A stretch of DNA of 64,000 nt from Lachnoanaerobaculum orale (GCF_003862485.1 NZ_RRCM01000002.1:275818-339817), one strand, 5' to 3'; positions 49,913-62,229 are shown, counted from the stretch's first letter. Made by a program: numbers and translations. Notes: generated by a model from the letters alone, not told the origin.

Positions 49913-50089
49913 ACAAACTCCTTGATGCCTCTTGCATCATAACTGAAAACCGATGTCGGGCAATATATCACACCCGACAATAGTCGTAAACTAAAGGGAT
50001 AGTCATAAGACTATCCCTAAGTAATCTTCGACAGATAATTTCTTTGCTATAAATTAGCACTCATCTGTTTTGGCCTTTGCCTTATTTTT
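49913..50089 (-). promoter_or_regulatory. Two hairpins in the rpmH-rnpA spacer
   Basis: On the minus strand, the perfect 9-bp stem GGGATAGTC-TTAT-GACTATCCC lies at about 49996-50017. TGTCGGG...CCCGACA, a 7-bp stem, is at about 49954-49980. Neither has a strong U-tract, so they look like processing or partial-attenuation sites that reduce read-through from abundant L34 to RnpA. Confidence 0.5.
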
Positions 50090-50224
50090 TTAAGCTGATA
50101 ATCTGGCTCTTCCCTTTGCTCTTCTGGCAGCTAAAACTTTTCTACCGCCGGCAGAACTCATTCTTGCTCTAAAACCGTGAACCTTAGATCTTTGTCTCTT
50201 CTTAGGTTGGAATGTCATTTTCAT
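50090..50224 (-). CDS. rpmH: 50S ribosomal protein L34
   Basis: 44 residues: starts [20 protein letters not shown] and ends [11 protein letters not shown], matching L34 closely. GGAGG lies just upstream of the ATG. First gene of the minus-strand operon leading to rsmG. Exact ends could be off by two bases. Confidence 0.95.
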   Translation of the reverse strand: MKMTFQPKKRQRSKVHGFRARMSSAGGRKVLAARRAKGRARLSA

Positions 50225-50307
50225 GGTCTGGCACCTCCTTACTTCTTTTCGTTTGTCTAGTCTTTCTCAAGTCTATGTTCTTCACTTTCTAAAGAACGCA
50301 CCCTAGT

Positions 50308-50336
50308 ATTATAGTAAAAGAAGCCTTGCAAGTCAA
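50308..50336 (-). promoter_or_regulatory. Promoter of the rpmH operon
   Basis: On the minus strand: TTGACT (50336-50331), 17-bp spacer, TATAAT (50313-50308). Confidence 0.88.
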
Positions 50337-50341
50337 TAGTT

Positions 50342-50971
50342 TTATCGTTCTTCACTGATTTTTAATAATGTTCCGGCTATTGCCAAAGTTAAGATTGCAG
50401 ATACTATCGCCTCTGCCACTCCCTGTGTACCTATAATACCTACTATTACATATGGTAGCTGTGATACCTCTCTGCCTGTTGCAGAAGCATAATGCTGTCC
50501 GAATAAAAAGTAAATACCGCTCATTACCAAAATAGTATTGGTAACAGCCGCCATAGCTCCTGATACCAAAAGTGCAATCTTTATCTTTCCTGTTTTTCTG
50601 ATTGCATTAAATACAAGTGCAGCTACTATACCTACAAGTATTCTCGGAACAAAACATACAATGACAGATCTTATTCCGCCTGTATATCCCGCTATTGCAG
50701 GTGCAAACGGTGAAAAGCAAAATGATGTAGGGTTCGGCATAAATGTATTCTTCCACATACTTCCGAGTGCAAATACAAAACCAAGTCCTGCTCCTTCTTT
50801 TACACCAAGTAAAATGGCACCTATAGCTACCGTCACATGAATGATTGTCGCATTCATAATTCCAAGCGGTATAAATCCTAAAATAGGTACCAGTGTCTGG
50901 ATAATAATGATTGCTATAAAAATAGCCATTATCACCATCTTCTTTGTCTTTTGATAAGAATCTCTCTTCAT
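50342..50971 (-). CDS. ECF transporter S component (vitamin-type)
   Basis: 209 residues with about six membrane segments. The region LGFIPLGIMNATIIHVTVAIGAILLGVKEGAGLGFVFALGS followed by NPTSFCFSPF resembles PanT/pantothenate-type S components. Another vitamin is possible. It would rely on shared EcfA/A'/T proteins encoded elsewhere. It lies between oriC and rpmH, an unusual insertion in the standard rpmH-dnaA spacing. AGAGGAG precedes the ATG. I recognise no riboswitch in its leader. Confidence 0.8.
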   Translation of the reverse strand: MKRDSYQKTKKMVIMAIFIAIIIIQTLVPILGFIPLGIMNATIIHVTVAIGAILLGVKEGAGLGFVFALGSMWKNTFMPNPTSFCFSPFAPAIAGYTGGIRSVIVCFVPRILVGIVAALVFNAIRKTGKIKIALLVSGAMAAVTNTILVMSGIYFLFGQHYASATGREVSQLPYVIVGIIGTQGVAEAIVSAILTLAIAGTLLKISEER

Positions 50972-51047
50972 CTGTTTCTCCTCTCGCTACTATTCCTACT
51001 GGATATAATGCACTTAATATTATATCTTTAAACCCCTTTGTTATCAA

Positions 51048-51530
51048 TAATTTTATTATACTTTAATAATTTTCTTTCTGCTGCATGGTAGGCAAAAACG
51101 TAACTTTATTTTATCCGTTACTCGGTATCAACATATACGTCTCAAAAGTATCCGGATATTTTACTTTATAATAGGAAGAAAAATCTTTAAAAAATATCCA
51201 CATCAAAAAACTTTTCAACATAATTATCCACATTTATAACTTCAAAAGCCCTTTTCCACAGTTAACTGTTAGTAATAAACTTATCCACATTTTGTTGATA
51301 AGTTGTGGATAAGTTTATATACTATTATGTGGACATCCTACGGAATCCCTTATTTTAAGCCATTTATGTTGTCAACATCGTTTTCCACACTCTGTGTATA
51401 ACTATACTTATCCACGCTTTTTAGCCACAAAACAGTATGGATAATTTGGGAATATCTTTTTATTCACCGAGTTATCCATATCTTTGTGAACATTTATGTG
51501 GATAACTTTGTTTTCCGGCTGTTATTTCCA
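51048..51530. other. Replication origin oriC (dnaA upstream DnaA-box cluster)
   Basis: TTATCCACA boxes occur at 51224-51232 and 51281-51289, reverse copies TGTGGATAA at 51304-51312 and 51497-51505, and near-matches at 51408-51416 (TTATCCACG) and 51472-51480 (TTATCCATA). TTTTCCACA lies at 51252-51260 and 51381-51389. The stretch has no genes. A further box lies downstream of dnaA (53076-53084), giving the bipartite origin layout common in Firmicutes. Confidence 0.92.
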
Positions 51531-51559
51531 TTGATATGACCACATTTTTTTGCTATACT
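51531..51559 (+). promoter_or_regulatory. Promoter of dnaA
   Basis: TTGATA (51531-51536), 17-bp spacer, TATACT (51554-51559). It lies just after a DnaA box, which allows autoregulation. Confidence 0.8.
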
Positions 51560-51595
51560 TTATTCAGTTAGAAGTATCCCAAAGGAGTAAAAAGA

Positions 51596-52984
51596 ATGAT
51601 AGACAAGATCAAATCAAATTGGGAAAACATAATCACTTTTTTAAGAGACGATTGCGAACTTTCCCCTGTATCATTCAATACGTGGATAAAGCCCATGATT
51701 CCGACATCAATTGAGAAGGACTCAAGGGGAAATTTCACACTTATTATCACGGTTCCTTCGATGCCTTTTAAAACTTATGTTACAAAAAAATATTCCTTAT
51801 ATTTGGCGGTCGCCATAGAGGAAATTACCTTCATTAAGTGTAATGTTGTTTTTAAGGAAAAAAACGAACAGGAATCACAAAAAATCCCTAAAAAGTTAAT
51901 AGACAACAAAAGACATCCGGTAAACAACCTTAAACTCTTAAGTGCCAACTTAAATCCGGCATACACCTTTGACACCTTTGTCGTAGGAAAAAGCAACGAT
52001 TTGGCACATGCAACAGCTGTAGCCGTAGCCGAGTCGCCCGGAAGCCAAAATCCGGGCGAACACTACAATCCCTTCTTTATATACGGAGGCGTCGGACTCG
52101 GTAAAACTCACTTGATGCACTCTATTGCACACTATATTTTAGAGCACAACCCCGATGCCAATATTTTATATGTCAGCAGTGAAAAATTCTTAAACGAATA
52201 CATTGATGCATTAAAAAACAGCAATCTGGCGGAGTACCGTGCAAAATATCGTAATGTAGACGTACTTTTAATAGACGATATTCAGTTTATCGGAGGCAAG
52301 GACGCTATACAGGAGGAGCTTTTCCATACCTTTAACGCGTTGTACGAACAAAAAAAACAGATCATACTTTCTTCAGATAAACCTCCTATGGAGCTGAAAA
52401 ACCTCGAAGAAAGACTTCGTTCCAGATTCGCCTGGGGTGTTGCGGTAGAGATTTTTTCTCCCGACTTTGAAACCAGAATGGCGATACTTCGAAGCAAAGA
52501 AGAACGAGACGGCAAAAACATAGATAATGAAGTAATCCAATTTATCGCTACCAATATAAAGAGCAATATCAGAATGCTTGAGGGAGCCCTCAATAAACTT
52601 TATGCAATGAGCAGGCTCAATAAAAATCAGGAAATAGATATAGATCTGGCCAAGTCGGTGCTTAAAGATATGATAACGCCTGATGCACCTACCAAAATCA
52701 CTTCAGAATATATCGCTACCGTAGTTGCCGATCACTTCAATATAACTGTAGCGGAATTAAAGGCCAAAGGACGAAAAGAACCGGTAGCCACCGCCAGACA
52801 TATCACGGTGTACCTTTGCAGGAAGATGACCAATGATACACAGACAAAGATAGGCCAATTTTTAGGAGATAGAGATCACTCCACGATAGTCAATTCTGAG
52901 GACGTAATCACTAAGAGAATCACCTCGGACAGTGAGCTGAATCAAACGATTGAAACTATCAAAAAAAAGATTTCTCCACAATAA
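51596..52984 (+). CDS. dnaA: Chromosomal replication initiator DnaA
   Basis: 462 residues. Domain I is at the N-terminus (SFNTWIKPMIP), followed by a short linker. The AAA+ domain has Walker A GGVGLGKTHLMHSI (about 163), Walker B LLIDDIQFIGGK (about 225) and sensor residues. Domain IV ends with the DnaA signature GQFLGDRDHSTIV (about 425). AAAGGAG precedes the ATG. Binds the flanking DnaA boxes and opens oriC. Confidence 0.98.
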   Translation: MIDKIKSNWENIITFLRDDCELSPVSFNTWIKPMIPTSIEKDSRGNFTLIITVPSMPFKTYVTKKYSLYLAVAIEEITFIKCNVVFKEKNEQESQKIPKKLIDNKRHPVNNLKLLSANLNPAYTFDTFVVGKSNDLAHATAVAVAESPGSQNPGEHYNPFFIYGGVGLGKTHLMHSIAHYILEHNPDANILYVSSEKFLNEYIDALKNSNLAEYRAKYRNVDVLLIDDIQFIGGKDAIQEELFHTFNALYEQKKQIILSSDKPPMELKNLEERLRSRFAWGVAVEIFSPDFETRMAILRSKEERDGKNIDNEVIQFIATNIKSNIRMLEGALNKLYAMSRLNKNQEIDIDLAKSVLKDMITPDAPTKITSEYIATVVADHFNITVAELKAKGRKEPVATARHITVYLCRKMTNDTQTKIGQFLGDRDHSTIVNSEDVITKRITSDSELNQTIETIKKKISPQ

Positions 52985-53040
52985 TCCAAATTGTATGGGT
53001 AATTGTCAAACATAGCGATGTTTACAAAAAATCACAAAAA

Positions 53041-53166
53041 AGCAAGTGTTTACAAGGCTTTTAAGACTTTTACACTTATCCACACCCTATAATAATACTA
53101 ATACTAAAATATATTTAAATATTTGACATGGCAAAGCGCCGCATCTTTGCCTTATCCGGAGGAAAA
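53041..53166 (+). promoter_or_regulatory. dnaA-dnaN spacer with DnaA box
   Basis: One perfect DnaA box TTATCCACA (53076-53084), next to TATAATAATACTAATAC, an AT-rich promoter-like stretch for dnaN. Probably the second half of a bipartite origin. Confidence 0.7.
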
Positions 53167-54276
53167 ATGAATTTAAAATTTCAAAAAGCACAATTGGTAA
53201 ATGCACTCAGTATTGTTATGAAAGCTGTATCTACCAAAACATCAAGTGTTATTTTAGAATCAATACTTATAAGTGCATCAAATAACAGAGTTGTTTTAGA
53301 TGCTACAGATACAGAGCTTTCAATTCAAACAGAGGTTGACGCTGTAATAGTAAAAGCAGGAGGTGTTGTACTTAATGCCAAGCTTTTTTCTGAAATTGTG
53401 AGAAAGTTCGACAGTACCGAATCATTGATAGAGTTGGAAGTTGACAATGACTTCAAAACTACAATCAGATGTGAACAGGCTGTGTTTAATATTATGGGCA
53501 TAGATCCGGTAGAATTTATACCGATGCCTAAGATTGACAGAGATGCTTTTATTAGTTTGTCTCAGTTTAGCCTAAAGGAGGTCATCCGTCAGACCGAATT
53601 CTCAACCGCAATAAGTGATATTAACAGAATGATGGGCGGTGAGCTTATAGACGTAAAGAACAATGTTGCAAAGTTTGTGACTCTTGACGGACACAGAATG
53701 TCTATCAGAAATATTGAGCTTATGGGCGAATATGAAGATCAAAAATGTGTGGTTCCGATAAAATCCTTACAGGAAGTCATGAGGATAATAGACAGTGATA
53801 CTCAAAAAAATGTTAATATATATTTTTCAAAGGATCATATACTTTTTGAGTTTGACAGAACGTTGGTGCTTTCAAGGATTCTTGACGGAGAGTTTTTCAG
53901 AATCGAGAGTATGTTGTCAAATGACTATGACACAAAGGTAAATGTCAGCAGGCTTAAGTTACAGAGTGCTATTGAACAGTCTATGATACTTATCAGAGAG
54001 AATGAGCATAAGCCTATGATACTTGATATTGAAAACGGTATGCTAAAGCTGTCCGTAAATTCATCACTTGGATTTATGGATGCCAAGGTGAATATTGAAA
54101 AGAGCGGAAGTGATCTTAAGATTGCTTTTAACCCTAAGTTTTTGGTAGATGCACTTAAAGTTATTGATGATGATTTTGTAAATATATATTTTACAAATGC
54201 AAAGTCTCCGTGCTTTATAAGAGATGATAAGAATACATACACATATCTTATATTGCCGGTTAATTTTATCGGATAG
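53167..54276 (+). CDS. dnaN: DNA polymerase III sliding clamp (beta)
   Basis: 369 residues from the ATG at 53167 (MNLKFQKAQLVNALSIVMKA), chosen because GGAGG lies six bases upstream; a longer in-frame start at 53128 has none. It has the usual three repeated clamp domains and ends in YTYLILPVNF, as expected for the C-terminal clamp motif. Ring-shaped processivity factor for replication. Confidence 0.97.
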   Translation: MNLKFQKAQLVNALSIVMKAVSTKTSSVILESILISASNNRVVLDATDTELSIQTEVDAVIVKAGGVVLNAKLFSEIVRKFDSTESLIELEVDNDFKTTIRCEQAVFNIMGIDPVEFIPMPKIDRDAFISLSQFSLKEVIRQTEFSTAISDINRMMGGELIDVKNNVAKFVTLDGHRMSIRNIELMGEYEDQKCVVPIKSLQEVMRIIDSDTQKNVNIYFSKDHILFEFDRTLVLSRILDGEFFRIESMLSNDYDTKVNVSRLKLQSAIEQSMILIRENEHKPMILDIENGMLKLSVNSSLGFMDAKVNIEKSGSDLKIAFNPKFLVDALKVIDDDFVNIYFTNAKSPCFIRDDKNTYTYLILPVNFIG

Positions 54277-54283
54277 GAGTAAT

Positions 54284-54496
54284 ATGCAGGAAGTAAGAAT
54301 TAGAGATGAATATATAAAGCTTGAGCAGGCTATGAAGCTTGCAGGTGCCGTGTCTATGGGCTCTGAAGCCAAGATGGTAATACAGGCCGGTGAAGTTTTG
54401 GTAAACTCCGAAGTGGAGCTTAGAAGAGGTAAGAAGCTCAGAGACGGAGATATTTTCACATACGAAAACAATGATTATAGAATCGTTGGAGCTTAA
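54284..54496 (+). CDS. yaaA: S4-domain RNA-binding protein YaaA
   Basis: 70 residues from the ATG at 54284, preceded by AGGAG. The compact S4 domain has the core YIKLEQAMKLAGAVSMGSEAKMVIQAGEVLVNSEVELRRGKKLRDGD. It stands between dnaN and recF as in Bacillus. Ribosome-related RNA binding is likely. It overlaps recF by 26 bp. Confidence 0.9.
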   Translation: MQEVRIRDEYIKLEQAMKLAGAVSMGSEAKMVIQAGEVLVNSEVELRRGKKLRDGDIFTYENNDYRIVGA

Positions 54497-55562
54497 GGAC
54501 TACAGAAACTATGAGAATTTGGATATAAAGCTTTCAAGCGGAGTGAATATATTCTACGGTGACAACGCACAGGGAAAGACCAATATTTTGGAGTCCATAT
54601 ACATTGCCACCACTTCAAAATCTCATAGAGGAAGTAAGGATAAGGATATCATAAGATTTGGTGCAGGTGAGTCACATATAAAGCTTATGATAAAGAAAAT
54701 GGATGCGTCTGTCAGGCTTGATATGCATATCAAGAAAAACAAGGCTAAGGGAGTTGCCATCAACGGCATCCCGATAAGGAAGCTGAGTGAGCTTTTCGGT
54801 ACCTGCAATGTGGTATTTTTCTCACCTGAGGATTTGAATATCATAAAGAGAAGTCCCAAGGAGAGAAGAAATTTTGTAGATATGGAGCTTTGTCAGCTGA
54901 ATAAGGTCTATGTGTCCGCTTTGGTTACTTACAATAAGGTGCTTGATCAAAGAAACAAGCTTCTTAAGGAAATAGGCTTTAAATCAGGCTTGGAGGACAC
55001 TTTGGATATCTGGGATATGCAGCTTGTAAAGTACGGAGCGGATTTGATTGCGTACAGAGAAGAGTTTATAAAAAAGCTCAATGAAGTTATCTTAGGTATA
55101 CATTCACTGCTTACAGGCGGTGAGAAAATAAAAGTGGTATATGAAAAAAACATAGAAAAAGATGCTTTTGAAGTCGAGTTGAGAAAATCAAGGGCAAACG
55201 ACATAAAGTATAAGACTACCAATGTCGGACCTCACAGAGACGACTTTTCATTTTTCTTAAACGGTGATATGGATTTAAAGAAGTTCGGATCACAAGGGCA
55301 GCAAAGAAGTCTGGCACTTTCACTTAAGCTTTCAGAGATAGAACTTATCAAGGAGAAATACGGCGAGTTTCCGGTATTATTGCTTGACGATGTGTTATCG
55401 GAGCTTGACGGAAAGCGTCAAAGTCATCTGCTTGAGTCTATAAAACATATACAGACGCTTATTACCTGTACAGGTGTTGAAGATTTTTTGAACAAGTCTT
55501 TGGATATAGGCAAGGTATTTAAGGTAACAAAAGGCAGTGTAAAAGAATCCGGATATAAATAA
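54471..55562 (+). CDS. recF: DNA replication and repair protein RecF
   Basis: 363 residues. SMC-like ATPase: Walker A GDNAQGKTNILESI (about 34-41), signature SQGQQRSLALSLKL (about 270) and Walker B LLLDDVLSELD (about 305). Loads RecA at gaps with RecO and RecR. Translation is coupled to the S4 gene by overlap. Confidence 0.97.
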   Translation: MIIESLELKDYRNYENLDIKLSSGVNIFYGDNAQGKTNILESIYIATTSKSHRGSKDKDIIRFGAGESHIKLMIKKMDASVRLDMHIKKNKAKGVAINGIPIRKLSELFGTCNVVFFSPEDLNIIKRSPKERRNFVDMELCQLNKVYVSALVTYNKVLDQRNKLLKEIGFKSGLEDTLDIWDMQLVKYGADLIAYREEFIKKLNEVILGIHSLLTGGEKIKVVYEKNIEKDAFEVELRKSRANDIKYKTTNVGPHRDDFSFFLNGDMDLKKFGSQGQQRSLALSLKLSEIELIKEKYGEFPVLLLDDVLSELDGKRQSHLLESIKHIQTLITCTGVEDFLNKSLDIGKVFKVTKGSVKESGYK

Positions 55563-55751
55563 TATTGTATACAAGAATTTTGTATATAGAATCGTATTAG
55601 TCATAAATGTATTTTACATTATTTGTTGTTGTGCAGTTATAAAATAAGTGATAAAACATATTGATTGTTTAATTTTAATATATTTATCACATTTTTAAGG
55701 AATAAATATATAGAAAATAATGTTAAAATCTCTGTAAAACTTAGTTAAAAT

Positions 55752-55780
55752 TTGCACAGTTAAAATTTATGTGATATAGT
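55752..55780 (+). promoter_or_regulatory. Promoter of the SemiSWEET gene
   Basis: TTGCAC (55752-55757), 17-bp spacer, TATAGT (55775-55780), with GGAGG before the ATG at 55837. Nothing else was recognised in the 55563-55836 spacer. Confidence 0.65.
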
Positions 55781-55836
55781 ATTGCTTATAAATTTACGTA
55801 TGTCGATTTATAAACCTATTTTGGAGGTAATATTTA

Positions 55837-56100
55837 ATGAGCAAAAAGAAGATTAATACATTTATAGGATCAATCGGAGCATTTATCGGAGTTTTAGTAT
55901 TTTTATCTTATATACCACAGATTATAGCAAATATTGGCGGTGCGAAGTCTCAACCTCTGCAGCCGCTTGTAGCAGCAGTTTCTTGTTTGTTATGGGTAAT
56001 TTACGGATTAACCAATGAACATAAGATAGATTATATTCTTATAATACCGAACGCTGCAGGTGTCATTTTCGGATTCCTTACTTTTATAACAGCTTTATAA
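55837..56100 (+). CDS. SemiSWEET-family sugar transporter
   Basis: 87 residues, three membrane helices (about 8-28, 40-58 and 65-85). The PQ-loop motif is LSYIPQIIANI in helix 1. SemiSWEETs dimerise to carry sugars. It stands alone with its own promoter and terminator between recF and gyrB, where many Firmicutes have remB/DUF370 instead. Confidence 0.88.
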   Translation: MSKKKINTFIGSIGAFIGVLVFLSYIPQIIANIGGAKSQPLQPLVAAVSCLLWVIYGLTNEHKIDYILIIPNAAGVIFGFLTFITAL

Positions 56101-56111
56101 ATATTTATTTT

Positions 56112-56138
56112 AGAGGGGTGCTTTGCACCTCTTTTTTC
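56112..56138 (+). terminator. Terminator of the SemiSWEET gene
   Basis: AGAGGGGTGC-TTT-GCACCTCT stem (one bulged G) followed by TTTTTT. Confidence 0.9.
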
Positions 56139-56204
56139 TTATTATATAGTGGTTTCATATTTCAAAAAAAAATGTTATAATATAATGGCGAAATTTTATT
56201 GTAG

Positions 56205-58157
<1,953 letters not shown>

Positions 58158-58173
58158 AAAGGTAGGTTAAAAT

Positions 58174-60648
58174 ATGGAACCAAATGTTTTCGACAAGTTT
58201 AATGAGATCGACTTAAAGAAAACCATGGAAAAGTCATATATTGACTATGCAATGAGTGTTATTGCAGCCAGAGCGCTTCCGGATGTAAGAGACGGATTAA
58301 AACCGGTTCAAAGAAGAGTGCTCTTTTCTATGATAGAACTGAATAACGGGCCTGATAAACCACATAGAAAATGTGCTCGTATTGTCGGAGATACAATGGG
58401 TAAATATCACCCACACGGAGACTCGTCAATATACGGCGCACTTGTAAATATGGCACAGGACTGGTCCATGAGATATACTCTTGTGGACGGACACGGAAAC
58501 TTCGGCTCTGTGGACGGAGACGGTGCGGCGGCTATGAGATATACGGAGGCCAGACTCTCAAAGATCGCTATGGAGATGCTTGCAGATATCAATAAGGATA
58601 CTGTAGACTTTGCTCCGAACTTTGATGAGACTGAAAAAGAGCCTACAGTATTACCTGCAAGGTTTCCTAACCTCTTGGTAAACGGTACAACAGGTATTGC
58701 GGTAGGTATGGCGACCAATATTCCTCCTCATAATATCAAAGAGGTTATAGATGCGGTAGTGAGGCTTATAGACAATAAAATCGAAGATAAGGATACTACT
58801 ATTGAGGAGATACTGGGCATTATAAAAGGACCGGACTTCCCTACAGGTGCCAATATCTTAGGTCTTAGAGGTATCAAAGAAGCCTATACCACAGGTAGAG
58901 GAAAGATAAAGGTAAGAGCGGTCACTGAAATCGAATCAATGCAAAACGGCAAGAACAGGATTGTGGTCAGTGAGCTTCCCTACCTTGTAAATAAAGCAAA
59001 GCTTATTGAAAAGATTGCGGAGCTTGTAAAGGACAAGAGAATAGACGGTATCACAGATCTTAGAGATGAATCAAACCGTGAAGGAATGAGAGTTGTTATA
59101 GAGCTTAGAAAAGATGTGAATGCCAATATCATCCTGAACAGACTTTATAAGCATACACAGCTGCAGGATACTTTCGGTGTAAATATGCTGGCTTTGGTGG
59201 ACAATCAGCCTAAGGTATTAAATATCTTACAGATGCTTCAGTATTATCTGTCTCATCAGGAAGACGTGGTTACCAGAAGAACAAAGTATGAGCTTAACAA
59301 AGCAAAAGAGAGAGCTCATATATTGGAAGGCTTGCTTATTGCCCTTGACAACATTGATGAAATCATAAAGATTATCAGAGGCAGTGAGAATGTAAATATT
59401 GCAAAGGAAGAGCTTATAAAGAGATTCGGACTTTCAGATGCACAGGCACAGGCTATAGTGGATATGCGTCTGAGGGTTCTCACAGGTTTGGAAAGAGAGA
59501 GACTTGAATCCGAGTACAATGAGCTGCTTGCAAAGATAGAATATTTTGAGGGAATACTTGCAGACGAGAAAAAATTGCTTGCACTTATAAAAGAAGAAAT
59601 TCTTGTAGTTGAAGATAAGTATAAGGATGACAGAAGAACCGGCTTTATGCAGGATGACGATATGGAGGATGAGGACCTTATCCAAAGAGAAGATATTATC
59701 ATCGCAATGACAAAGCTCGGATATATAAAGAGGATGAGTCCGGACAATTTCAATGTACAAAACAGAGGAGGTAAGGGCATCAAGGGAATGCAGACCATTG
59801 ATGACGACTTCATTGAGGACATAGTTATGTCAACCACTCACAATGATATATACTTCTTTACCAATAAGGGTAGAGTGTATACAATCAAGGGATATAAGAT
59901 TCCTGAGGCTTCAAGAACTGCAAGAGGAGTTGCAATAGTAAACTTACTGCAGTTGCAGCCTGATGAGAAGATTTCGGCAATTATACCAAGTGAGGCAAGG
60001 TCAAGGGACGGATATCTGTTTATGGTTACCAAAAAGGGTACCATAAAGAAATGTCAGATAAACTTATTTGACAACATCAGAAAGAACGGACTTGCAGCAA
60101 TCAATCTCACAGAAGATGATGAGCTGATAGAAGTAAAGGTAACTCATGGTGATGACGATCTGATCATTGTTTCAAAAGACGGTATGTGCATCAGAATCAA
60201 TGACAAGGATATAAGAGCTATGGGCAGAGGTGCTACCGGTGTCAGGGGAATGAGACTGAATAAAGGTGATGAAGTCATCGGAATGCAGCTGGCATCTCAA
60301 GGGGAGTATTTGCTTCTTGTTTCTGAGTATGGATATGGAAAGAGAACAAAGATATCAGAGTTCAAAGTCCAAAACAGAGGCGGTAAAGGTATCATATGTT
60401 ATAAAGACAATGAAAAGACAGGTAAGCTTGTAGGTGCAAAGCTTGTAAATGAAGACAGAGAGATTCTTTTGATAACTACTGAGGGAATTGTAATCAGAAT
60501 AGAAGTCAGCGGAATATCAATACTCGGAAGAGCGGCAAGCGGAGTGAAGCTTATGAACATAGACAGAGAAAGTGATACCAGGATTGCAAGCATTGCAAAG
60601 ATCAGAGAGGAAAAAAACACCGAATCTGATGAAGAGAGCAATGAATAG
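58174..60648 (+). CDS. gyrA: DNA gyrase subunit A
   Basis: 824 residues. The breakage-reunion domain has [17 protein letters not shown] and [17 protein letters not shown]; the active-site tyrosine is in [15 protein letters not shown]. The C-terminal beta-pinwheel carries the GyrA-box motif twice in the form QNRGGKGI (about residues 528 and 730), which marks it as gyrase rather than topoisomerase IV. It ends in an acidic tail. The position equivalent to E. coli Asp87 is Gly here. 16 bp after gyrB. Confidence 0.97.
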   Translation: MEPNVFDKFNEIDLKKTMEKSYIDYAMSVIAARALPDVRDGLKPVQRRVLFSMIELNNGPDKPHRKCARIVGDTMGKYHPHGDSSIYGALVNMAQDWSMRYTLVDGHGNFGSVDGDGAAAMRYTEARLSKIAMEMLADINKDTVDFAPNFDETEKEPTVLPARFPNLLVNGTTGIAVGMATNIPPHNIKEVIDAVVRLIDNKIEDKDTTIEEILGIIKGPDFPTGANILGLRGIKEAYTTGRGKIKVRAVTEIESMQNGKNRIVVSELPYLVNKAKLIEKIAELVKDKRIDGITDLRDESNREGMRVVIELRKDVNANIILNRLYKHTQLQDTFGVNMLALVDNQPKVLNILQMLQYYLSHQEDVVTRRTKYELNKAKERAHILEGLLIALDNIDEIIKIIRGSENVNIAKEELIKRFGLSDAQAQAIVDMRLRVLTGLERERLESEYNELLAKIEYFEGILADEKKLLALIKEEILVVEDKYKDDRRTGFMQDDDMEDEDLIQREDIIIAMTKLGYIKRMSPDNFNVQNRGGKGIKGMQTIDDDFIEDIVMSTTHNDIYFFTNKGRVYTIKGYKIPEASRTARGVAIVNLLQLQPDEKISAIIPSEARSRDGYLFMVTKKGTIKKCQINLFDNIRKNGLAAINLTEDDELIEVKVTHGDDDLIIVSKDGMCIRINDKDIRAMGRGATGVRGMRLNKGDEVIGMQLASQGEYLLLVSEYGYGKRTKISEFKVQNRGGKGIICYKDNEKTGKLVGAKLVNEDREILLITTEGIVIRIEVSGISILGRAASGVKLMNIDRESDTRIASIAKIREEKNTESDEESNE

Positions 60649-60660
60649 AAAGGAAATAAA

Positions 60661-61932
60661 ATGCAAAAGATACCATTTTTGACATTGGAACAGGTAAAGG
60701 AGATTGTAAAAACATATCCTACACCATGGCATATATATGATGAGAAGGGAATCAGGGAAAATGCCAAGCGATTAAAAGAGGCATTTGGCTGGAATAAGGG
60801 ATTTAAAGAGTACTTTGCAGTAAAGGCCACTCCGAATCCTTTTATACTCAATATATTAAAGGAATACGACTGCGGTGTGGACTGCTCTTCCATGATTGAG
60901 CTTGAGATGTCCGATGCCTGCGGATTCCATGGAAAAGATATAATGTTTTCATCAAACGAGACCCCTGTTGAGGAGTTTAAGTTTGCAAACGATCTCGGAG
61001 CGATAATAAACCTTGACGACATCACACATATTAAGTATGTGGAAGAGGTATGCGGTAAGTTACCTGAGACTATGAGTGCAAGATATAATCCGGGCGGAGT
61101 CTTTACCATGTCAAACGGTATAATGGACAATCCGGGAGATGCCAAGTACGGAATGACTCCGGAGCAACTTATAGAGGCGTTTAAAATAATGAAGTCAAAG
61201 GGAGTAAAGCATTTCGGTGTCCATGCATTTCTTGCAAGTAATACAGTAACAAACGAGTACTATCCTAAACTTGCCGGAGAATTGTTTGAGTTTGCGGTAA
61301 GAATAAAGAATGAAACAGGTATAAGCGTCGAGTTTATCAATCTGTCAGGCGGTATCGGAATACCTTATACCCCTGATAAGGAACCTAATGATATTTTTGA
61401 AATATCAAAGGGTGTAAAGAAAGTGTATGAAGAGGTGCTTGAGGCAAACGGCATTATGGATGTGGCTATATTTACAGAGCTTGGAAGATATATGCTTGCA
61501 CCTTACGGTGCTTTGGTAACTGAGGCTATACATGAGAAGAATACTTATAAGCACTACATAGGTGTAGATGCCTGTGCAAGCAATCTTATGCGTCCTGCCA
61601 TGTACGGTGCGTACCATCATCTTACAGTCCTCGGTAAGGAAGATGAAGAAGCAAGCGAAGTCTATGATGTGGTAGGTTCACTCTGTGAGAACAATGACAA
61701 GTTTGCAATAGACAGAAAATTGCCGAAGATAGAAAGAGGCGATTATATCTATATTCACGACACCGGAGCACATGGATTTGCAATGGGTTACAATTATAAC
61801 GGTAAGTTAAGATCTGCGGAACTTTTATTAAAAGAAGACGGAAGTGTCAAAATGATAAGAAGAGCCGAAACGGCTAAGGACTATTTTGCGACCTTTGATT
61901 TTTGTGATATATTGGACAAATACTTAAAATAA
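60661..61932 (+). CDS. lysA: Diaminopimelate decarboxylase
   Basis: 423 residues. PLP-dependent, fold-type III (alanine-racemase-like): Schiff-base lysine in EYFAVKATPNP (about 53), NLSGGIGIPY (phosphate-binding glycines), FTELGRYMLAPYG, and CENNDKFA with the catalytic Cys. It converts meso-diaminopimelate to lysine. The long form with the N-terminal FLTLEQVKEIVKTYPTPWHIYD occurs in Clostridia. It begins 12 bp after gyrA, so read-through is likely. Confidence 0.88.
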   Translation: MQKIPFLTLEQVKEIVKTYPTPWHIYDEKGIRENAKRLKEAFGWNKGFKEYFAVKATPNPFILNILKEYDCGVDCSSMIELEMSDACGFHGKDIMFSSNETPVEEFKFANDLGAIINLDDITHIKYVEEVCGKLPETMSARYNPGGVFTMSNGIMDNPGDAKYGMTPEQLIEAFKIMKSKGVKHFGVHAFLASNTVTNEYYPKLAGELFEFAVRIKNETGISVEFINLSGGIGIPYTPDKEPNDIFEISKGVKKVYEEVLEANGIMDVAIFTELGRYMLAPYGALVTEAIHEKNTYKHYIGVDACASNLMRPAMYGAYHHLTVLGKEDEEASEVYDVVGSLCENNDKFAIDRKLPKIERGDYIYIHDTGAHGFAMGYNYNGKLRSAELLLKEDGSVKMIRRAETAKDYFATFDFCDILDKYLK

Positions 61933-62066
61933 CTTGAATTTTATCACATTAAGAAATAATTCATAATAAGTTTAAAAGTATTTCAATTATTTTACGGTGA
62001 GATGTGATATTATTACATCATCATAAAGAAGCACTTACAATGAATCCTATATATAGAAATCCTTAA

Positions 62067-62096
62067 GAAGGCACCCCCTAAAAAGGGTGCTTTTTT
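62067..62096 (+). terminator. Terminator of the gyrB-gyrA-lysA unit
   Basis: GCACCC-CCTAAAAA-GGGTGC followed by TTTTTT. Confidence 0.88.
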
Positions 62097-62125
62097 AGTA
62101 TATACTTTTCAGATAAAATCTTGTA

Positions 62126-62187
62126 TTGCTTAAATTTTTATAAATTGGTAGAATGTACAGGATGTATCAGTTGGAGTTTTACTCCGA
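62126..62187 (+). promoter_or_regulatory. Promoter and 5' hairpin of the Na/Pi gene
   Basis: TTGCTT (62126-62131), 17-bp spacer, TAGAAT (62149-62154). Near the expected RNA start lies the hairpin GTTGGAGT-TTT-ACTCCGAC (62169-62187) without a U-tract. Confidence 0.55.
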
Positions 62188-62229
62188 CAGAGGTTATATC
62201 AGTAGGTATATTTTAAGAGGAGAATGGAA

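Noticed and set aside
50972-51047. Riboswitch before the ECF S-component gene
   Set aside because: The leader is short and I could not match it to any riboswitch fold I know.
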